A DNA stretch of 64,000 bases. Origin: Mycobacterium sp. 050128 (lineage in GTDB: Bacteria > Actinomycetota > Actinomycetes > Mycobacteriales > Mycobacteriaceae). The translations under genes were made by a program, and so were the position numbers. Shown in pieces: positions 42,310 through 52,320 of this stretch (position 1 is the stretch's first letter; every line of letters starts with the position of its first letter). Where the stretch lies: contig NZ_JAZGLW010000001.1 in assembly GCF_036409155.1 (NCBI RefSeq), positions 2,542,001 to 2,606,000 of the forward strand, given 5' to 3'. Below the pieces are notes generated by a model. The model saw nothing but the letters and a program-made list of their open reading frames with translations, did no database searches and was not told the DNA's origin.

Positions 42310-43212
42310 CTACAGGGCGATTGAGCGCAGGGCCGCACGATCGGGTAGATCGGCGCCGGTGCGGCCGACGGTCAGTGCCGACACCAGCCCCGCCGCCTCG
42401 AATGCCGTGGTCAATTCGTCGAGCTGAATTTTGGCCAGGGCGGCCCGCCGGTCGCCGCCCAATAGGTTCATTTCCCACAGTGCGTCGAGCAGGCCAACCA
42501 TGAATGCGTCGCCGGCGCCGATGGTGTCGACCACTTCTGCCTGCTTTGCGGCCACGTGTGCCTCGCCCGCCGCGCAGAACGCCCGCGAACCGTTTTCACC
42601 CATCGTCACGGCGACGATCGCGGGCCCGCGCGCCAACCAGGCGCGAGCGGTGTGCTGCGGCTCGCAGTCGGGATCGATCCAGCGCAGATCCTCATCGCTG
42701 ACCTTGACGATGTCGCTGCGTTCGACGAGACGCTCGATGCGTTGACGCGCCAGATCCCGGTTCGCGATCAGCGACGGCCGGACGTTGGGATCCAGCGTGA
42801 TCGTGGCCGATATCCGGTAGGCGTCAAGTAGCGCCGCGACCGCCAAGCATCCCGGTTCGCGCACCGCCGCGATCGACCCGGTGTGCACGAACAACGGCGG
42901 CGGAACCTCGGGTGTGCCGGAGAGCTGCCAGTCCAGATCGAAGGCGTAGGTGGCGGACCCGTCCTCGGCGATCGTCGCCGTCGCCGTCGGTGTGTGAGCG
43001 GCAGTCATGCTTCCCGGAACCAGCTGTGCACCAGAGGATTTGATGTAGTCCGCGATCCGCCGCCCACGCGAGTCGTCGGCGATGTGGGTCAGGAAGTCGA
43101 CGTCGCGGCCCAGTCGGCCGAGTCCGATGGCGACGTTGAGCGGACTGCCGCCGACATGTTCGTCGCCCTCGACGATATCGATCAGCGACTCGCCGATCAC
43201 CAAGCCCCTCAT
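42310..43212 (-). CDS. PfkB-family carbohydrate kinase (fructokinase-like)
   Basis: 300 residues. GGSPLNVAIGLGRLG is the N-terminal PfkB motif and VVDTIGAGDAFMVGLLDAL the C-terminal one, with its catalytic Asp in GAGDA. It would phosphorylate the ketose made by the neighbouring polyol dehydrogenases, most simply fructose to a fructose phosphate. The ATG overlaps the stop of the dehydrogenase gene (ATGA); it is the last gene of the operon. Confidence 0.88.
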   Translation of the reverse strand: MRGLVIGESLIDIVEGDEHVGGSPLNVAIGLGRLGRDVDFLTHIADDSRGRRIADYIKSSGAQLVPGSMTAAHTPTATATIAEDGSATYAFDLDWQLSGTPEVPPPLFVHTGSIAAVREPGCLAVAALLDAYRISATITLDPNVRPSLIANRDLARQRIERLVERSDIVKVSDEDLRWIDPDCEPQHTARAWLARGPAIVAVTMGENGSRAFCAAGEAHVAAKQAEVVDTIGAGDAFMVGLLDALWEMNLLGGDRRAALAKIQLDELTTAFEAAGLVSALTVGRTGADLPDRAALRSIAL

Positions 43213-44618
43213 TGCGCCAACGCTTCCAATGTCGCGCGAGCTCCCTTGCTGTGCAACGAATCCAGCGCCCAGCGGTATGCCTCGACAAACCGATGCTGAT
43301 GGGACAGGTCGGCGAATACCGCAGTGATCTCGATGAACGCGCATGCGTTTTCGCGGTGCGACCGGGCGATCGGGATGAGCGAATCCGACAGCTGGTCGAG
43401 CACCTCGTACGGCTCGCCCCACTCGTCGACGCCCTCGGCGTAACGGGCCCAACTGGCCACGGCCGCTGAAGCCATCTGAACCGGCCCGTCGTTGGCCAGG
43501 TTGTCGCAGATGACGGGGAACAGCCACTTCGGTATGCGGTCCGACGAGTAGGCGCACAGCCGGGCGACGGTATCGCGCACCGCGGGGTTGGCGAACCGCT
43601 CGATCAGGGTGCGTCCGTAGTCATGCAGGTCGATCCCCGGCACCGGCGGCAGCGTCGGGATGGCCTCGGTGTCGAAGTAGGCGAGCAGGTACTTGGCGAA
43701 CAACGGATCCTGCGCCGCTTCGTGCACGAACTCGAAGCCGCAGAGATGGGCGAAGTAGCACAGGCACTGATGCCCCGCGTTGAGCATGCGAAGCTTCATC
43801 AGCTCGTATGGGCGCACATCGTCGACCACCAGCACGCCCGCTTTCTCCAGCGGCGGTCGGCCGTCGGCGAAGTCGTCCTCGAGCACCCACGCGGTGAACG
43901 GCTCGGCCACCACCGGCCACCGGTCGTTGACGCCGAAGTCGCGCCGCACTTCCGCGGCCATCTCCAAAGTCGTTGCCGGGGTGATGCGATCGACCATCGA
44001 ACTCGGAAACCGGCTGTGCGCCGCCACCCACGCGGCCAACTCGGGGTCTATGCGTTCGGCACTTGTGAGCACCGTACGCCGGGCGACCTCACCGTTGTTT
44101 TCGATGTTGTCGCAGGACACGATCGTCGGCGCGGGGATTCCTCGATCGCGTCGCCGGGCCAGCGCCCGGGTGATCAACGTGAACGCCGGCCCATCGGGAT
44201 CGCGATATCCACCTTCGGTGATCGTCAGCGAAATGATCCGGGTGGACGGCGCGGCGAGCACCTCCAGCGCCGACTCCGGATCGTCCGGGGCGTAGCGGTA
44301 GTCGACGATCGAGCCGATCACTTGGGCATCCCGGCTGCCGTCGGGGTTCTCCAAGATCAGCGTGTACAGCCCGTCCTGATCGGTCAGGACATCGCGCATG
44401 GTCCAGTCGGCGGGCATGACGCCCACCCCGCAGATGCCCCACTCGTGCGCCAGGCCCTGCTGCAGCAGCAGGTTGATGTAGGCAGCCTGATGCGCCCGAT
44501 GGAAGTGACCGGCGCCAATGTGCGCGATACCGACGCTGACGCTGTCACGATCGTATTTCGGCGCGTCGATCGGCAGCCGGGAGAGCGACGCATTGTTCAG
44601 ATCGATTGCGCTGGCCAT
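43209..44618 (-). CDS. Mannitol-2-dehydrogenase family polyol dehydrogenase
   Basis: 469 residues. N-terminal Rossmann start IAHIGAGHFHRAHQAAYINL and the long-chain polyol dehydrogenase active-site segment LMKLRMLNAGHQCLCY (Lys, Asn, His) are clear. The enzyme should oxidise mannitol, arabitol or a similar polyol with NAD. GGAGG precedes the ATG at 44618. It is a distant relative of the larger gene at 45532-47055; two enzymes in one operon suggest two polyols or stereoisomers. Confidence 0.88.
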   Translation of the reverse strand: MASAIDLNNASLSRLPIDAPKYDRDSVSVGIAHIGAGHFHRAHQAAYINLLLQQGLAHEWGICGVGVMPADWTMRDVLTDQDGLYTLILENPDGSRDAQVIGSIVDYRYAPDDPESALEVLAAPSTRIISLTITEGGYRDPDGPAFTLITRALARRRDRGIPAPTIVSCDNIENNGEVARRTVLTSAERIDPELAAWVAAHSRFPSSMVDRITPATTLEMAAEVRRDFGVNDRWPVVAEPFTAWVLEDDFADGRPPLEKAGVLVVDDVRPYELMKLRMLNAGHQCLCYFAHLCGFEFVHEAAQDPLFAKYLLAYFDTEAIPTLPPVPGIDLHDYGRTLIERFANPAVRDTVARLCAYSSDRIPKWLFPVICDNLANDGPVQMASAAVASWARYAEGVDEWGEPYEVLDQLSDSLIPIARSHRENACAFIEITAVFADLSHQHRFVEAYRWALDSLHSKGARATLEALAQ

Positions 44619-44677
44619 CGTTGGCCACCTCCTCCCCGGGCCACCGCCCGGATCGCTACTGCGGGGGCCGATGCCCC

Positions 44678-45535
44678 CTACGCGAGCGGGGAACCCCCGG
44701 CCGGCACCGCCGACAGCAACAGGAAATCGGCCAGCGCACGCCACGACTCGGTGATCGCGATCGCACCGGCATCGATTAGTTCTGCACGGCGGCAATCCCG
44801 TTCGTCAGGTAGTAGGAACATCAGGTTACCGACGGTGGGGTAGCCCGCCGCGACCGCGGAAGCCACGCCGGCCACGGAGTCTTCGATGGCCAGCCCCTGT
44901 TCGGATGCGACGCCCAGCGCCTGGCCGGCATGCAGGTACACCGCCGGGTCGGGTTTGCTGGTCGGCACCGGAAGCGAATCCTCCGCGCTGAAGGTCACCG
45001 ATTCCGATATCAGCGCATCGAGGCCGGTGGCAGCGAAACAGGCACCCAGGCGCTTGGTGGCACTCGAGCTGACCGCCGCGACGGCGTAGTGCGCCGCGAG
45101 GTCGCGCAACGGTTCGAGCACCTGCGGATCGGGTGTCAGGGTGCGGGCCAGATGAGCCGTGACCCGTTCGCGCTCCTCGCGCACCCACTCCTCGAGTTCG
45201 TCGACGGACAACGCGTTGCCGCCGGCCAAGTCGCCGGCCGAGGCGACCACCGCCGCGGGACGGCCCTGGGCCAACGTCTGTTCGAGCGGGACGTCGCACT
45301 GCACCGCCAGGTCGAGCGCGGTGGTACGGAAGTTCTTCCCGACCGCCCGCTTACGCAACTCCTCCGAGCTGAGCGGAGCCGTCACGCCGAACCTGGCCAG
45401 GAAACGATTCACCACCTCGGTCGATGCCTCGAACGCGGGCCGTTCCGAGGCGAACAGGTTGTCGTCGGCGTCGCAGAGCAAGGTCGTGATCGGTGCCGGG
45501 TCGAAGGTGTGCACAAGCGTCAGTCCGCTGTTCAT
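44678..45535 (-). CDS. HAD-superfamily phosphatase/phosphomutase-like protein
   Basis: 285 residues. LLCDADDNLFASERPAFEAS holds the DxD nucleophile; VSSSATKRL supplies the Ser/Thr motif; TSKPDPAVYLHAG the Lys and GLAIEDSVAGVASAVAAGY the final acidic motif. It resembles beta-phosphoglucomutase or sugar-phosphate phosphatases. In this operon it may act on a polyol- or ketose-phosphate (inference). The ATG overlaps the stop of the upstream dehydrogenase gene. Confidence 0.85.
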   Translation of the reverse strand: MNSGLTLVHTFDPAPITTLLCDADDNLFASERPAFEASTEVVNRFLARFGVTAPLSSEELRKRAVGKNFRTTALDLAVQCDVPLEQTLAQGRPAAVVASAGDLAGGNALSVDELEEWVREERERVTAHLARTLTPDPQVLEPLRDLAAHYAVAAVSSSATKRLGACFAATGLDALISESVTFSAEDSLPVPTSKPDPAVYLHAGQALGVASEQGLAIEDSVAGVASAVAAGYPTVGNLMFLLPDERDCRRAELIDAGAIAITESWRALADFLLLSAVPAGGSPLA

Positions 45536-47055
45536 CGCCACACCAACTCCCGCTCGTCATTGCGCATCGCGTCCCGCAGCGTGGGCACCACACCGCGCTC
45601 GTCGATATCGGCAATCATCTCGCCCAGGCGCTCGGCAAAACCGGGAACCCCGCGCACCTGGGCGAACATCTCATGGCCCAGCAGCGGATCGGGGTTGTTG
45701 CTTGCCATGTTGGCCAACCTAGCCACCGGAATCGCCTGCGAATCCTCGAGGCTGATTTTGCGCCCGTTGAGGTCGTGGCCGCGCATGTAGCGAGCCCACC
45801 CGGCGACAGCCAACATCAACAGCGTGTGCGGCCTGGCCTGCGCGATCCCCTCCTCCAGCGAGGGCATCACGAACTGCGCGATCTTGCTGGTGCCCCGTCG
45901 AGCCAGCCGCGACAATTGGTCGCTCATTCGGGGATTGCTGAGCCGATCGAGCAGGGTGGTGCGATATTCGGGGGTGTTCATCCCGGGGACGGCGGGCAGC
46001 AGCGGCTGAATCTCGTCGCGCAGCAGCTTCTCGACGTAGTCGAAGATGACGCGGTCCCGCATCGCCTCGTCGGTGCGCCGATACCCGGCCAGGGTGGCCA
46101 AACATCCGAGCGCGATATGGGATCCGTTGAGCAGACGGGTCTTGATCAGCTTGTGGTCGCGGACATCGGCGACGAATTCGGCGCCGACCAGGTCCAGCGG
46201 CGGACGCCAATTACAGAACGAATCCTCGATCACCCATTGGCGATACGGCTCGGTCACCACCGGCAATTTGTCGGCCACACCGAACGTCTGCTCGACGAAT
46301 TTGCACTCCGACGTCGAGGTCTGCGGGGTGATGCGGTCGACCATGGTCGACGGGAACGCGACATAGGTGTCGATCCACCGGGCGAGCGCGGGGTCCTTCA
46401 ACGCGGCGAACGACACCAGCGCGGTTCTCGCCGGCTGGCTGTCGCCGGGAATGTTGTCGCAGCAGAGCACGGTGAACGGCGCGATGCCCGCGCGGCGACG
46501 ACGGTCGAGGGCTTCGGTCAGATACCCCCAGGCGGTGGCGTACCCGTCGGACGCGACGAGGTCGGCGCGCACGTCCGGGTGGTCGGCGTCGAATTCGTCG
46601 GTGACTGGGTTGAGGAAGTATCCGTTGTTGGTGATGGTCAGGCTGACGATGCAGGTTTGGGGGTCTGCCAGGGCGGCGCGGACCGCCGCACCATCATTCG
46701 GTGCGTAGTGAACGGAGCCGATCGAGCCGACCACGCGTGCGGTTTGGCGGTCGTGGCCGCGCTGTACGACGGTGTACAGCCCGTCCTGGGCGGACAGCAA
46801 GTCTTTGGCGGTCGGGGAGTTGAGACTGACGCCGGTCACGCCCCACCGATCGGAAATGCCTGAGCGGGCAAGGTCGTCGAAATAGACGGCCTGATGTGCG
46901 CGGTGGAAGTTGCCCGCACCGATGTGAACCACACCCCGCTGCAGCGCCGACCTGTCATAGGTGGGCACGTCAACGCGGTGCGAATGCAGTTGTAGGGTCG
47001 CGTCGCTGAGGGGGACGCCGCTTTTTGGACGCCAGGGGGCAGTGACATCAAACAT
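45532..47055 (-). CDS. Mannitol dehydrogenase family polyol dehydrogenase
   Basis: 507 residues. VVHIGAGNFHRAHQAVYFDD is the NAD-binding start and LIKTRLLNGSHIALGC the active-site segment (Lys, Asn, His) of the polyol-specific long-chain dehydrogenases. It probably converts D-mannitol to D-fructose. It is the first gene of the four-gene unit and its start faces ligD across 130 bases, in the place where mku would normally start. Confidence 0.9.
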   Translation of the reverse strand: MFDVTAPWRPKSGVPLSDATLQLHSHRVDVPTYDRSALQRGVVHIGAGNFHRAHQAVYFDDLARSGISDRWGVTGVSLNSPTAKDLLSAQDGLYTVVQRGHDRQTARVVGSIGSVHYAPNDGAAVRAALADPQTCIVSLTITNNGYFLNPVTDEFDADHPDVRADLVASDGYATAWGYLTEALDRRRRAGIAPFTVLCCDNIPGDSQPARTALVSFAALKDPALARWIDTYVAFPSTMVDRITPQTSTSECKFVEQTFGVADKLPVVTEPYRQWVIEDSFCNWRPPLDLVGAEFVADVRDHKLIKTRLLNGSHIALGCLATLAGYRRTDEAMRDRVIFDYVEKLLRDEIQPLLPAVPGMNTPEYRTTLLDRLSNPRMSDQLSRLARRGTSKIAQFVMPSLEEGIAQARPHTLLMLAVAGWARYMRGHDLNGRKISLEDSQAIPVARLANMASNNPDPLLGHEMFAQVRGVPGFAERLGEMIADIDERGVVPTLRDAMRNDERELVWR

Positions 47056-47185
47056 TGTCCGTCTGTGCCCGAGCTGACCGCGGGTCTAACCGCCTCGTGG
47101 TTGATGTCACAAAGAAATCGACGGCACCGAGCGATAATCGGAGGTCAAAGGAGTTAACAGGGTAGAAACGCGTAGGTTGACTCTC

Positions 47186-49444
47186 ATGGCAGCACGGGTG
47201 AAGCTGACAAACCCCGACAAGGTGCTCTACCCTGCGACCGGCACCACCAAGGCCGACATCTTCGCGTATTACACCGCCATCGCCGAAGTGATGCTGCCGC
47301 ACATCGCCGGGCGTGCCGCCACCCGTAAGCGTTGGCCCAATGGCGTTGAGCAGTCATCGTTTTTCGAAAAGCAGCTGGCGGCCTCGGCTCCAGAGTGGTT
47401 GCCGCGCGCCAGCATTACGCACCGGTCCGGTACGACGACGTATCCGATCATCGACAGTGTCGACGGGCTGGCCTGGATCGCGCAGCAGGCGGCGCTGGAA
47501 GTGCACGTGCCGCAGTGGAGGTTCGTCGCGCAGTGGACCCGCAGTAAAGCTGAAGAACTCAAGCCCGGTCCCGCAACACGATTGGTGTTCGACCTGGACC
47601 CGGGCGAGGGCGTCACGATGGCGCAGCTGGCCGAGGTGGCCCGCGCGGTACGGGACCTGATCGCCGATATCGGGCTGACCACCTTCCCCCTCACCAGCGG
47701 CAGCAAGGGACTGCACCTCTACGCGCCACTGCAGGAGCCGGTGAGCAGCAACGGGGCCACCGTACTGGCGAAACGCGTTGCGCAGCAATTGGAAACATCG
47801 ATGCCTAAGCTGGTCACATCGACGATGACCAAGAGCCTGCGGGCCGGCAAGGTGTTCCTGGATTGGAGCCAGAACAGCGGATCCAAGACCACGATCGCGC
47901 CGTACTCGCTACGGGGCCGGCAGCATCCGACCGCCGCGGCGCCCCGTAGCTGGGAGGAACTCGACGACCCGGGGTTGACCCAGCTGCGCTACGACGAGGT
48001 GCTGACCCGCGTCGCCCGCGACGGAGATCTGCTGGAGCCGTTGGACGCCGATGCACCCGTCGCGGACCGGCTGACGAAGTATCGCAGCATGCGCGACGCG
48101 GCGAAGACCCCGGAGCCGGTTCCTCAAGCAAAACCCACTGCAGGACAAGGAAATACATTCGTCATCCAGGAGCATCATGCCCGCCGGCTGCATTACGATT
48201 TCCGGCTGGAGCGAGACGGCGTACTGGTGTCGTGGGCGATACCGAAAAACCTCCCTGAGACGACGTCGGTGAATCATCTCGCGGTGCACACCGAAGATCA
48301 TCCGCTGGAATACGGCATGTTCGAGGGCGACATTCCCAAAGGGGAATACGGCGCCGGCAAGGTGGTCATCTGGGATTCCGGGACCTACGACACCGAGAAG
48401 TTTCGCGACGACGAGGTGATCGTGAATCTGCACGGCAGCCGAATTTCCGGACGCTACGCCCTGATCCAGACCAACGGTGACCAATGGCTGGCACACCGGA
48501 TGAAAGACCAGAAGGTCTTCGAGTTCGACGAGATCGCGCCGATGCTCGCCACGCATGGTTCGGTGGCCACGCTCAAGTCCGGCCAGTGGGCCTTCGAGGG
48601 AAAGTGGGACGGCTACCGGCTGCTGATCGAGGCGGATCGCGGCAGTGTGCGGATGCGGTCCAGAAGCGGCCGTGACGTCACCAAGGAGTATCCGCAATTA
48701 GCTTCGCTGGCAGAAGATCTGGCCGACCATCATGTGGTGCTCGACGGCGAGATCGTGGCACTGGACAAATCCGGGGTGCCCAGCTTCAACGAGATGCAGA
48801 ACCGTAACCGCGCCACCCGCATCGAGTTCTGGGCGTTCGACCTGGTTTACCTGGACGGTCGCTCGCTGCTGCGGGCGAAGTACTCCGACCGCCGCAAACT
48901 CCTGGAAACTCTCGCCAGCGCAAGCAGTCTCATCGTTCCCGAGCTGGTCCCCGGCAACGACGGCGCGCAGGCCCTCGAGTATTCCCACCAGCACGGCTGG
49001 GAGGGGGTGGTCGCCAAGAAGCGCGATTCCACCTACCAGCCGGGCCGGCGCTCGGCGTCCTGGGTCAAGGACAAGCATTGGAGCACACAGGAAGTCGTCA
49101 TCGGCGGCTGGAAGGCCGGAGAAGGCGGGCGCACCAGCGGCATCGGCTCGCTGATGGTCGGTATTCCGGGCAGCGGCGGGTTGCACTTCGTCGGCAGGGT
49201 CGGCACCGGCTTCTCCGAGCGTGACCTGGCCAACCTCAAAAAGATGCTGGCTCCGCTGCACACCGACGAATCCCCGTTCGATGCCAGGCTGCCCACCCGC
49301 GACGCCAAGGGTGTGACGTTCGTCGAGCCGGTCCTGGTCGGCGAGGTGCGCTACAGCGAATGGACGCCGGATGATCGCTTGCGCCAACCGAGTTGGCGTG
49401 GACTGCGACCAGACAAGAAGCCAAGTGAGGTGGTGCGGGAATGA
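47186..49444 (+). CDS. ligD: Multifunctional DNA ligase D (polymerase-phosphoesterase-ligase)
   Basis: 752 residues. Residues 1-290 are the primase-like polymerase domain (FDLDPGEG and SGSKGLHLYAPL hold metal and nucleotide residues). Residues 300-450 are the phosphoesterase domain (EHHARRLHYDFRLERDG). Residues 455-752 are the ATP-dependent ligase, nucleotidyl Lys473 in FEGKWDGYR. It trims, fills and seals broken ends with Ku. ATG at 47186 is used; a TTG three codons earlier is also possible. Order and length match H37Rv Rv0938. Confidence 0.95.
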   Translation: MAARVKLTNPDKVLYPATGTTKADIFAYYTAIAEVMLPHIAGRAATRKRWPNGVEQSSFFEKQLAASAPEWLPRASITHRSGTTTYPIIDSVDGLAWIAQQAALEVHVPQWRFVAQWTRSKAEELKPGPATRLVFDLDPGEGVTMAQLAEVARAVRDLIADIGLTTFPLTSGSKGLHLYAPLQEPVSSNGATVLAKRVAQQLETSMPKLVTSTMTKSLRAGKVFLDWSQNSGSKTTIAPYSLRGRQHPTAAAPRSWEELDDPGLTQLRYDEVLTRVARDGDLLEPLDADAPVADRLTKYRSMRDAAKTPEPVPQAKPTAGQGNTFVIQEHHARRLHYDFRLERDGVLVSWAIPKNLPETTSVNHLAVHTEDHPLEYGMFEGDIPKGEYGAGKVVIWDSGTYDTEKFRDDEVIVNLHGSRISGRYALIQTNGDQWLAHRMKDQKVFEFDEIAPMLATHGSVATLKSGQWAFEGKWDGYRLLIEADRGSVRMRSRSGRDVTKEYPQLASLAEDLADHHVVLDGEIVALDKSGVPSFNEMQNRNRATRIEFWAFDLVYLDGRSLLRAKYSDRRKLLETLASASSLIVPELVPGNDGAQALEYSHQHGWEGVVAKKRDSTYQPGRRSASWVKDKHWSTQEVVIGGWKAGEGGRTSGIGSLMVGIPGSGGLHFVGRVGTGFSERDLANLKKMLAPLHTDESPFDARLPTRDAKGVTFVEPVLVGEVRYSEWTPDDRLRQPSWRGLRPDKKPSEVVRE

Positions 49445-51372
49445 AATGGGTGACTTTTCGAGGAGCCGACGGTGAGCGGACCGGGGTGCTCTCCGGCGAC
49501 GTGATCCACCCGATGCAGCCGGGGGTGACGCTGCTCGACCTGGTCGGGCACGGTGCCGAAGGGTTGCGCGAAGCGGGAGTAGAGGCCAGCCGTTCGGATC
49601 CGCTGCGGTTGGACGACGTGACGCTGATGGCGCCGATCCCGCGGCCGCCGTCGATCCGGGATTCCCTGTGCTTCCTGGACCACATGCGCAACTGCCAGGC
49701 AGCGGTGGGCGGTCCACGGGTCCTCAGCGATACCTGGTATCGCATCCCGGCCTTCTACTTCGCTTGTCCGGCAACCGTTCTGGGGCCTTACGACGATGCA
49801 CCGATGGCGCCCGGAAGTGCTTGGCAGGACTTCGAACTGGAGATCGCCGCGGTCATCGGGACCCGCGGCAAAGATCTGACGGTGGAGCAGGCCGAACAGG
49901 CCATCATCGGCTACACCATCTTCAACGACTGGTCGGCGCGAGACCTGCAGCAGCTGGAAACCCAACTCGCGATCGGACAGGGCAAGGGCAAGGACAGCGG
50001 AGTCACGCTGGGGCCCTACTTGGTGACACCCGACGAGCTCGAGGAGTATCGCCGAGACGGGAGGCTCGACCTGCAGGTCACCGCGCTGGTCAACGATCAC
50101 GTGATCGGATCGGGCTCGACCGCCCAAATGGATTGGAGCTTCGGCGAAGTCATCTCCTACGTCTCGCGCGGTGTCCAGCTCACGCCCGGTGACGTCATCG
50201 GCTCCGGCACGGTCCCCACCTGCACGCTGGTCGAACACCTCAGCATGGCGGAACTGGAGTCCTTCCCCGGGTGGCTGCGCGACGGTGATGTCGTCACGCT
50301 GCGCGTGCAGGGTTTGGGGGAGACCCGGCAAACCGTTCGGGCGAGTAGGCCGCCGCACCGGTTGGCTCCCCGGCCCAATCCGGACGCCGCGCCCGCACCG
50401 AACCGGGTCAACCGCGCGCCGGCGCGGGTGCCCTACACCCGCGGGCTGCACGAGGTCGGAGATCGGGTGTGGGCGTGGACATTGCCGGACGGGGGCTACG
50501 GCTGGAGCAACGCCGGTCTGGTCAGCGGCGACGGCGCCTCACTACTGGTCGACACCCTGTTCGACTTGGCGTTGACCCGCGAAATGCTCACCGCCATGGG
50601 CTCGCTCACCGAGCGGGCGCCGATCAACGACGCGCTGATCACCCACTCCAACGGCGACCACACCCACGGCAACCAACTGCTCGACGCGTCGGTGCGGATC
50701 ATCGCCGCGCAGGGCACGGCCGACGAGATCGAGCACGGGATGGCGCCCGAAATGCTGGCCATGGTGCAGACCGCCAATCTCGGCCCGGTCGCGACGCCAT
50801 ATACGCGAGACCGGTTCGGGCCCTTCGACTTCAGTGGCATCCGGGTGCGCAACGCCGACCAGACCTTCGACCGTGACCTGTCCATCGAGGTCGGCGGCCG
50901 GCGGATCGAGCTGCTGAACCTCGGTCCGGCACACACCGCGGCGGACTCGGTGGTGCATGTGCCCGACGCCGGGGTGCTGTTCGGTGGCGACCTGCTGTTC
51001 ATCGGCTGCACCCCGATCGTGTGGGCGGGCCCGATCGACAACTGGATCGCGGCCTGCGATGCGATGATCGCGCTGGACGCTCCGACGGTGGTTCCCGGGC
51101 ACGGTCCGGTGACCGACCCGGACGGGATCCGTGCCGTCCGTGGCTATCTCGTGCACGTCGCCGAGCAAGCCAGGGCCGCCTACGACAAGGGTCTGTCGTG
51201 GGCCCAGGCCGCGGACACCATCGATCTCGGCGAGTACGCCAGCTGGCTGGACGCCGAGCGAGTGGTAGTCAATGTCTACCAGCGCTATCGCGAACTCGAC
51301 CCGGACACACCACAATTGGAGACGATGGCGTTGCTGGTGATGCAGGCCGAGTGGTTGGCCAAACGCGACTGA
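49441..51372 (+). CDS. FAH-family hydrolase fused to a metallo-beta-lactamase domain
   Basis: 643 residues, overlapping ligD (ATGA). Residues 60-300 are a fumarylacetoacetate hydrolase-type domain (DFELEIAAVIGTRGKDL, YTIFNDWSARDLQ, GDVIGSGTVPTCTLVE). Residues about 345-600 are a metallo-beta-lactamase fold with HSNGDHTHGN (His402, Asp406, His407), LGPAHTAADSV, FGGDLLFIG and VVPGHGPV. The H37Rv gene in this place (Rv0939) is also annotated as bifunctional. It probably cleaves a C-C bond and hydrolyses an ester or thioester in one pathway; the substrate is unknown. Confidence 0.88.
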   Translation: MKWVTFRGADGERTGVLSGDVIHPMQPGVTLLDLVGHGAEGLREAGVEASRSDPLRLDDVTLMAPIPRPPSIRDSLCFLDHMRNCQAAVGGPRVLSDTWYRIPAFYFACPATVLGPYDDAPMAPGSAWQDFELEIAAVIGTRGKDLTVEQAEQAIIGYTIFNDWSARDLQQLETQLAIGQGKGKDSGVTLGPYLVTPDELEEYRRDGRLDLQVTALVNDHVIGSGSTAQMDWSFGEVISYVSRGVQLTPGDVIGSGTVPTCTLVEHLSMAELESFPGWLRDGDVVTLRVQGLGETRQTVRASRPPHRLAPRPNPDAAPAPNRVNRAPARVPYTRGLHEVGDRVWAWTLPDGGYGWSNAGLVSGDGASLLVDTLFDLALTREMLTAMGSLTERAPINDALITHSNGDHTHGNQLLDASVRIIAAQGTADEIEHGMAPEMLAMVQTANLGPVATPYTRDRFGPFDFSGIRVRNADQTFDRDLSIEVGGRRIELLNLGPAHTAADSVVHVPDAGVLFGGDLLFIGCTPIVWAGPIDNWIAACDAMIALDAPTVVPGHGPVTDPDGIRAVRGYLVHVAEQARAAYDKGLSWAQAADTIDLGEYASWLDAERVVVNVYQRYRELDPDTPQLETMALLVMQAEWLAKRD

Positions 51373-51452
51373 GCCGGTGCTACTCCTTGCCCGTCGAAAC
51401 GAAACCGCGATGCGCCCACTCGGTGAACAACGACGTCGCCTACGGTTTCGAT

Positions 51453-52262
51453 ATGCCTGCCGTGGAATTGGAAACTCTCGAGGACAACATCGCCTGTATC
51501 ACCCTGAACCGCCCGGCGCGTCTCAACGCGATCGACGGGTCGTTGATCGACGGTATGGACGCCGCCCTGAACGTGCTCGGCAGCGGCCAGTACCGGGTCG
51601 CGATCATCACCGGTGCCGGACGCGGATTCTGCGCCGGCGCCGATCTGAGCGGCACCGGCCAGGCCTGGACCCAGCCGGCCGGCCGCCAAACCCCGGCGTT
51701 CAAGGTCAACTACGACGCTCAGGTGCGGCTGGCCAACCTCTACACCCGAATCTACGAACTGGACATCCCCGTGATCGCGGCGGTCAACGGCGTCGCGGTC
51801 GGTGGCGGCCTGGCGTTCACGTTGGTCAGCGATATCCGGGTGGCGTCACAGCAGGCCCGGTTCGGTTCGGTGTTCATCAAGGCCGGCTTCTCGTCGATGG
51901 ACATGGGCACCAGTTACCTGCTGCCGAAAATCGTCGGTGCGGGCGTGGCGCGCGAGCTGATGCTGACCGGCCGGATCATCGACGCCGACGAGGCGTACCG
52001 CATCAAACTGGTGCACGAGGTGGTCGCGCCCGACGACCTGATGCCGGCGGCGTTGCGCAAGGCCCGCGAGATCGCCGAAAACAATGCTTATGGCGTGTGG
52101 CAGACCAAGATTGGGCTCAACGCCGCGCTCGACGCGCCCAGTTTGCGGCATGCCATCGAAATCGAGAACCGCACTCAGATCCTCAGCGGCTTCACGAACA
52201 ACCCGGTCGAGGCGGCCACGGCGCACATGGAGAAGCGGGCTCCCAAGTGGGATCCGCTATGA
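51453..52262 (+). CDS. Enoyl-CoA hydratase/isomerase family protein
   Basis: 269 residues. ITLNRPARLNAIDGSLIDGM, the oxyanion loop GAGRGFCAGADLSG and NGVAVGGGLAFTLVSDIRVA are classic crotonase features; SVFIKAGFSSMDMGTSYLLP follows. It should act on an acyl-CoA. The ATG at 51453 is used; a GTG at 51423 would add ten residues. The gene is not in the remembered H37Rv order between Rv0939 and Rv0940c. Confidence 0.88.
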   Translation: MPAVELETLEDNIACITLNRPARLNAIDGSLIDGMDAALNVLGSGQYRVAIITGAGRGFCAGADLSGTGQAWTQPAGRQTPAFKVNYDAQVRLANLYTRIYELDIPVIAAVNGVAVGGGLAFTLVSDIRVASQQARFGSVFIKAGFSSMDMGTSYLLPKIVGAGVARELMLTGRIIDADEAYRIKLVHEVVAPDDLMPAALRKAREIAENNAYGVWQTKIGLNAALDAPSLRHAIEIENRTQILSGFTNNPVEAATAHMEKRAPKWDPL

Positions 52263-52320
52263 GGCTTGAAATTTGGGCGACGGCCCGCTTCGCCCGGTTT
52301 CGCCGCGCTTGCGACCTCCG

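Noticed and set aside
45493..46863. 456-residue plus-strand open frame in the polyol operon
   Set aside because: Antisense to a well-supported mannitol dehydrogenase gene; no domain recognised.
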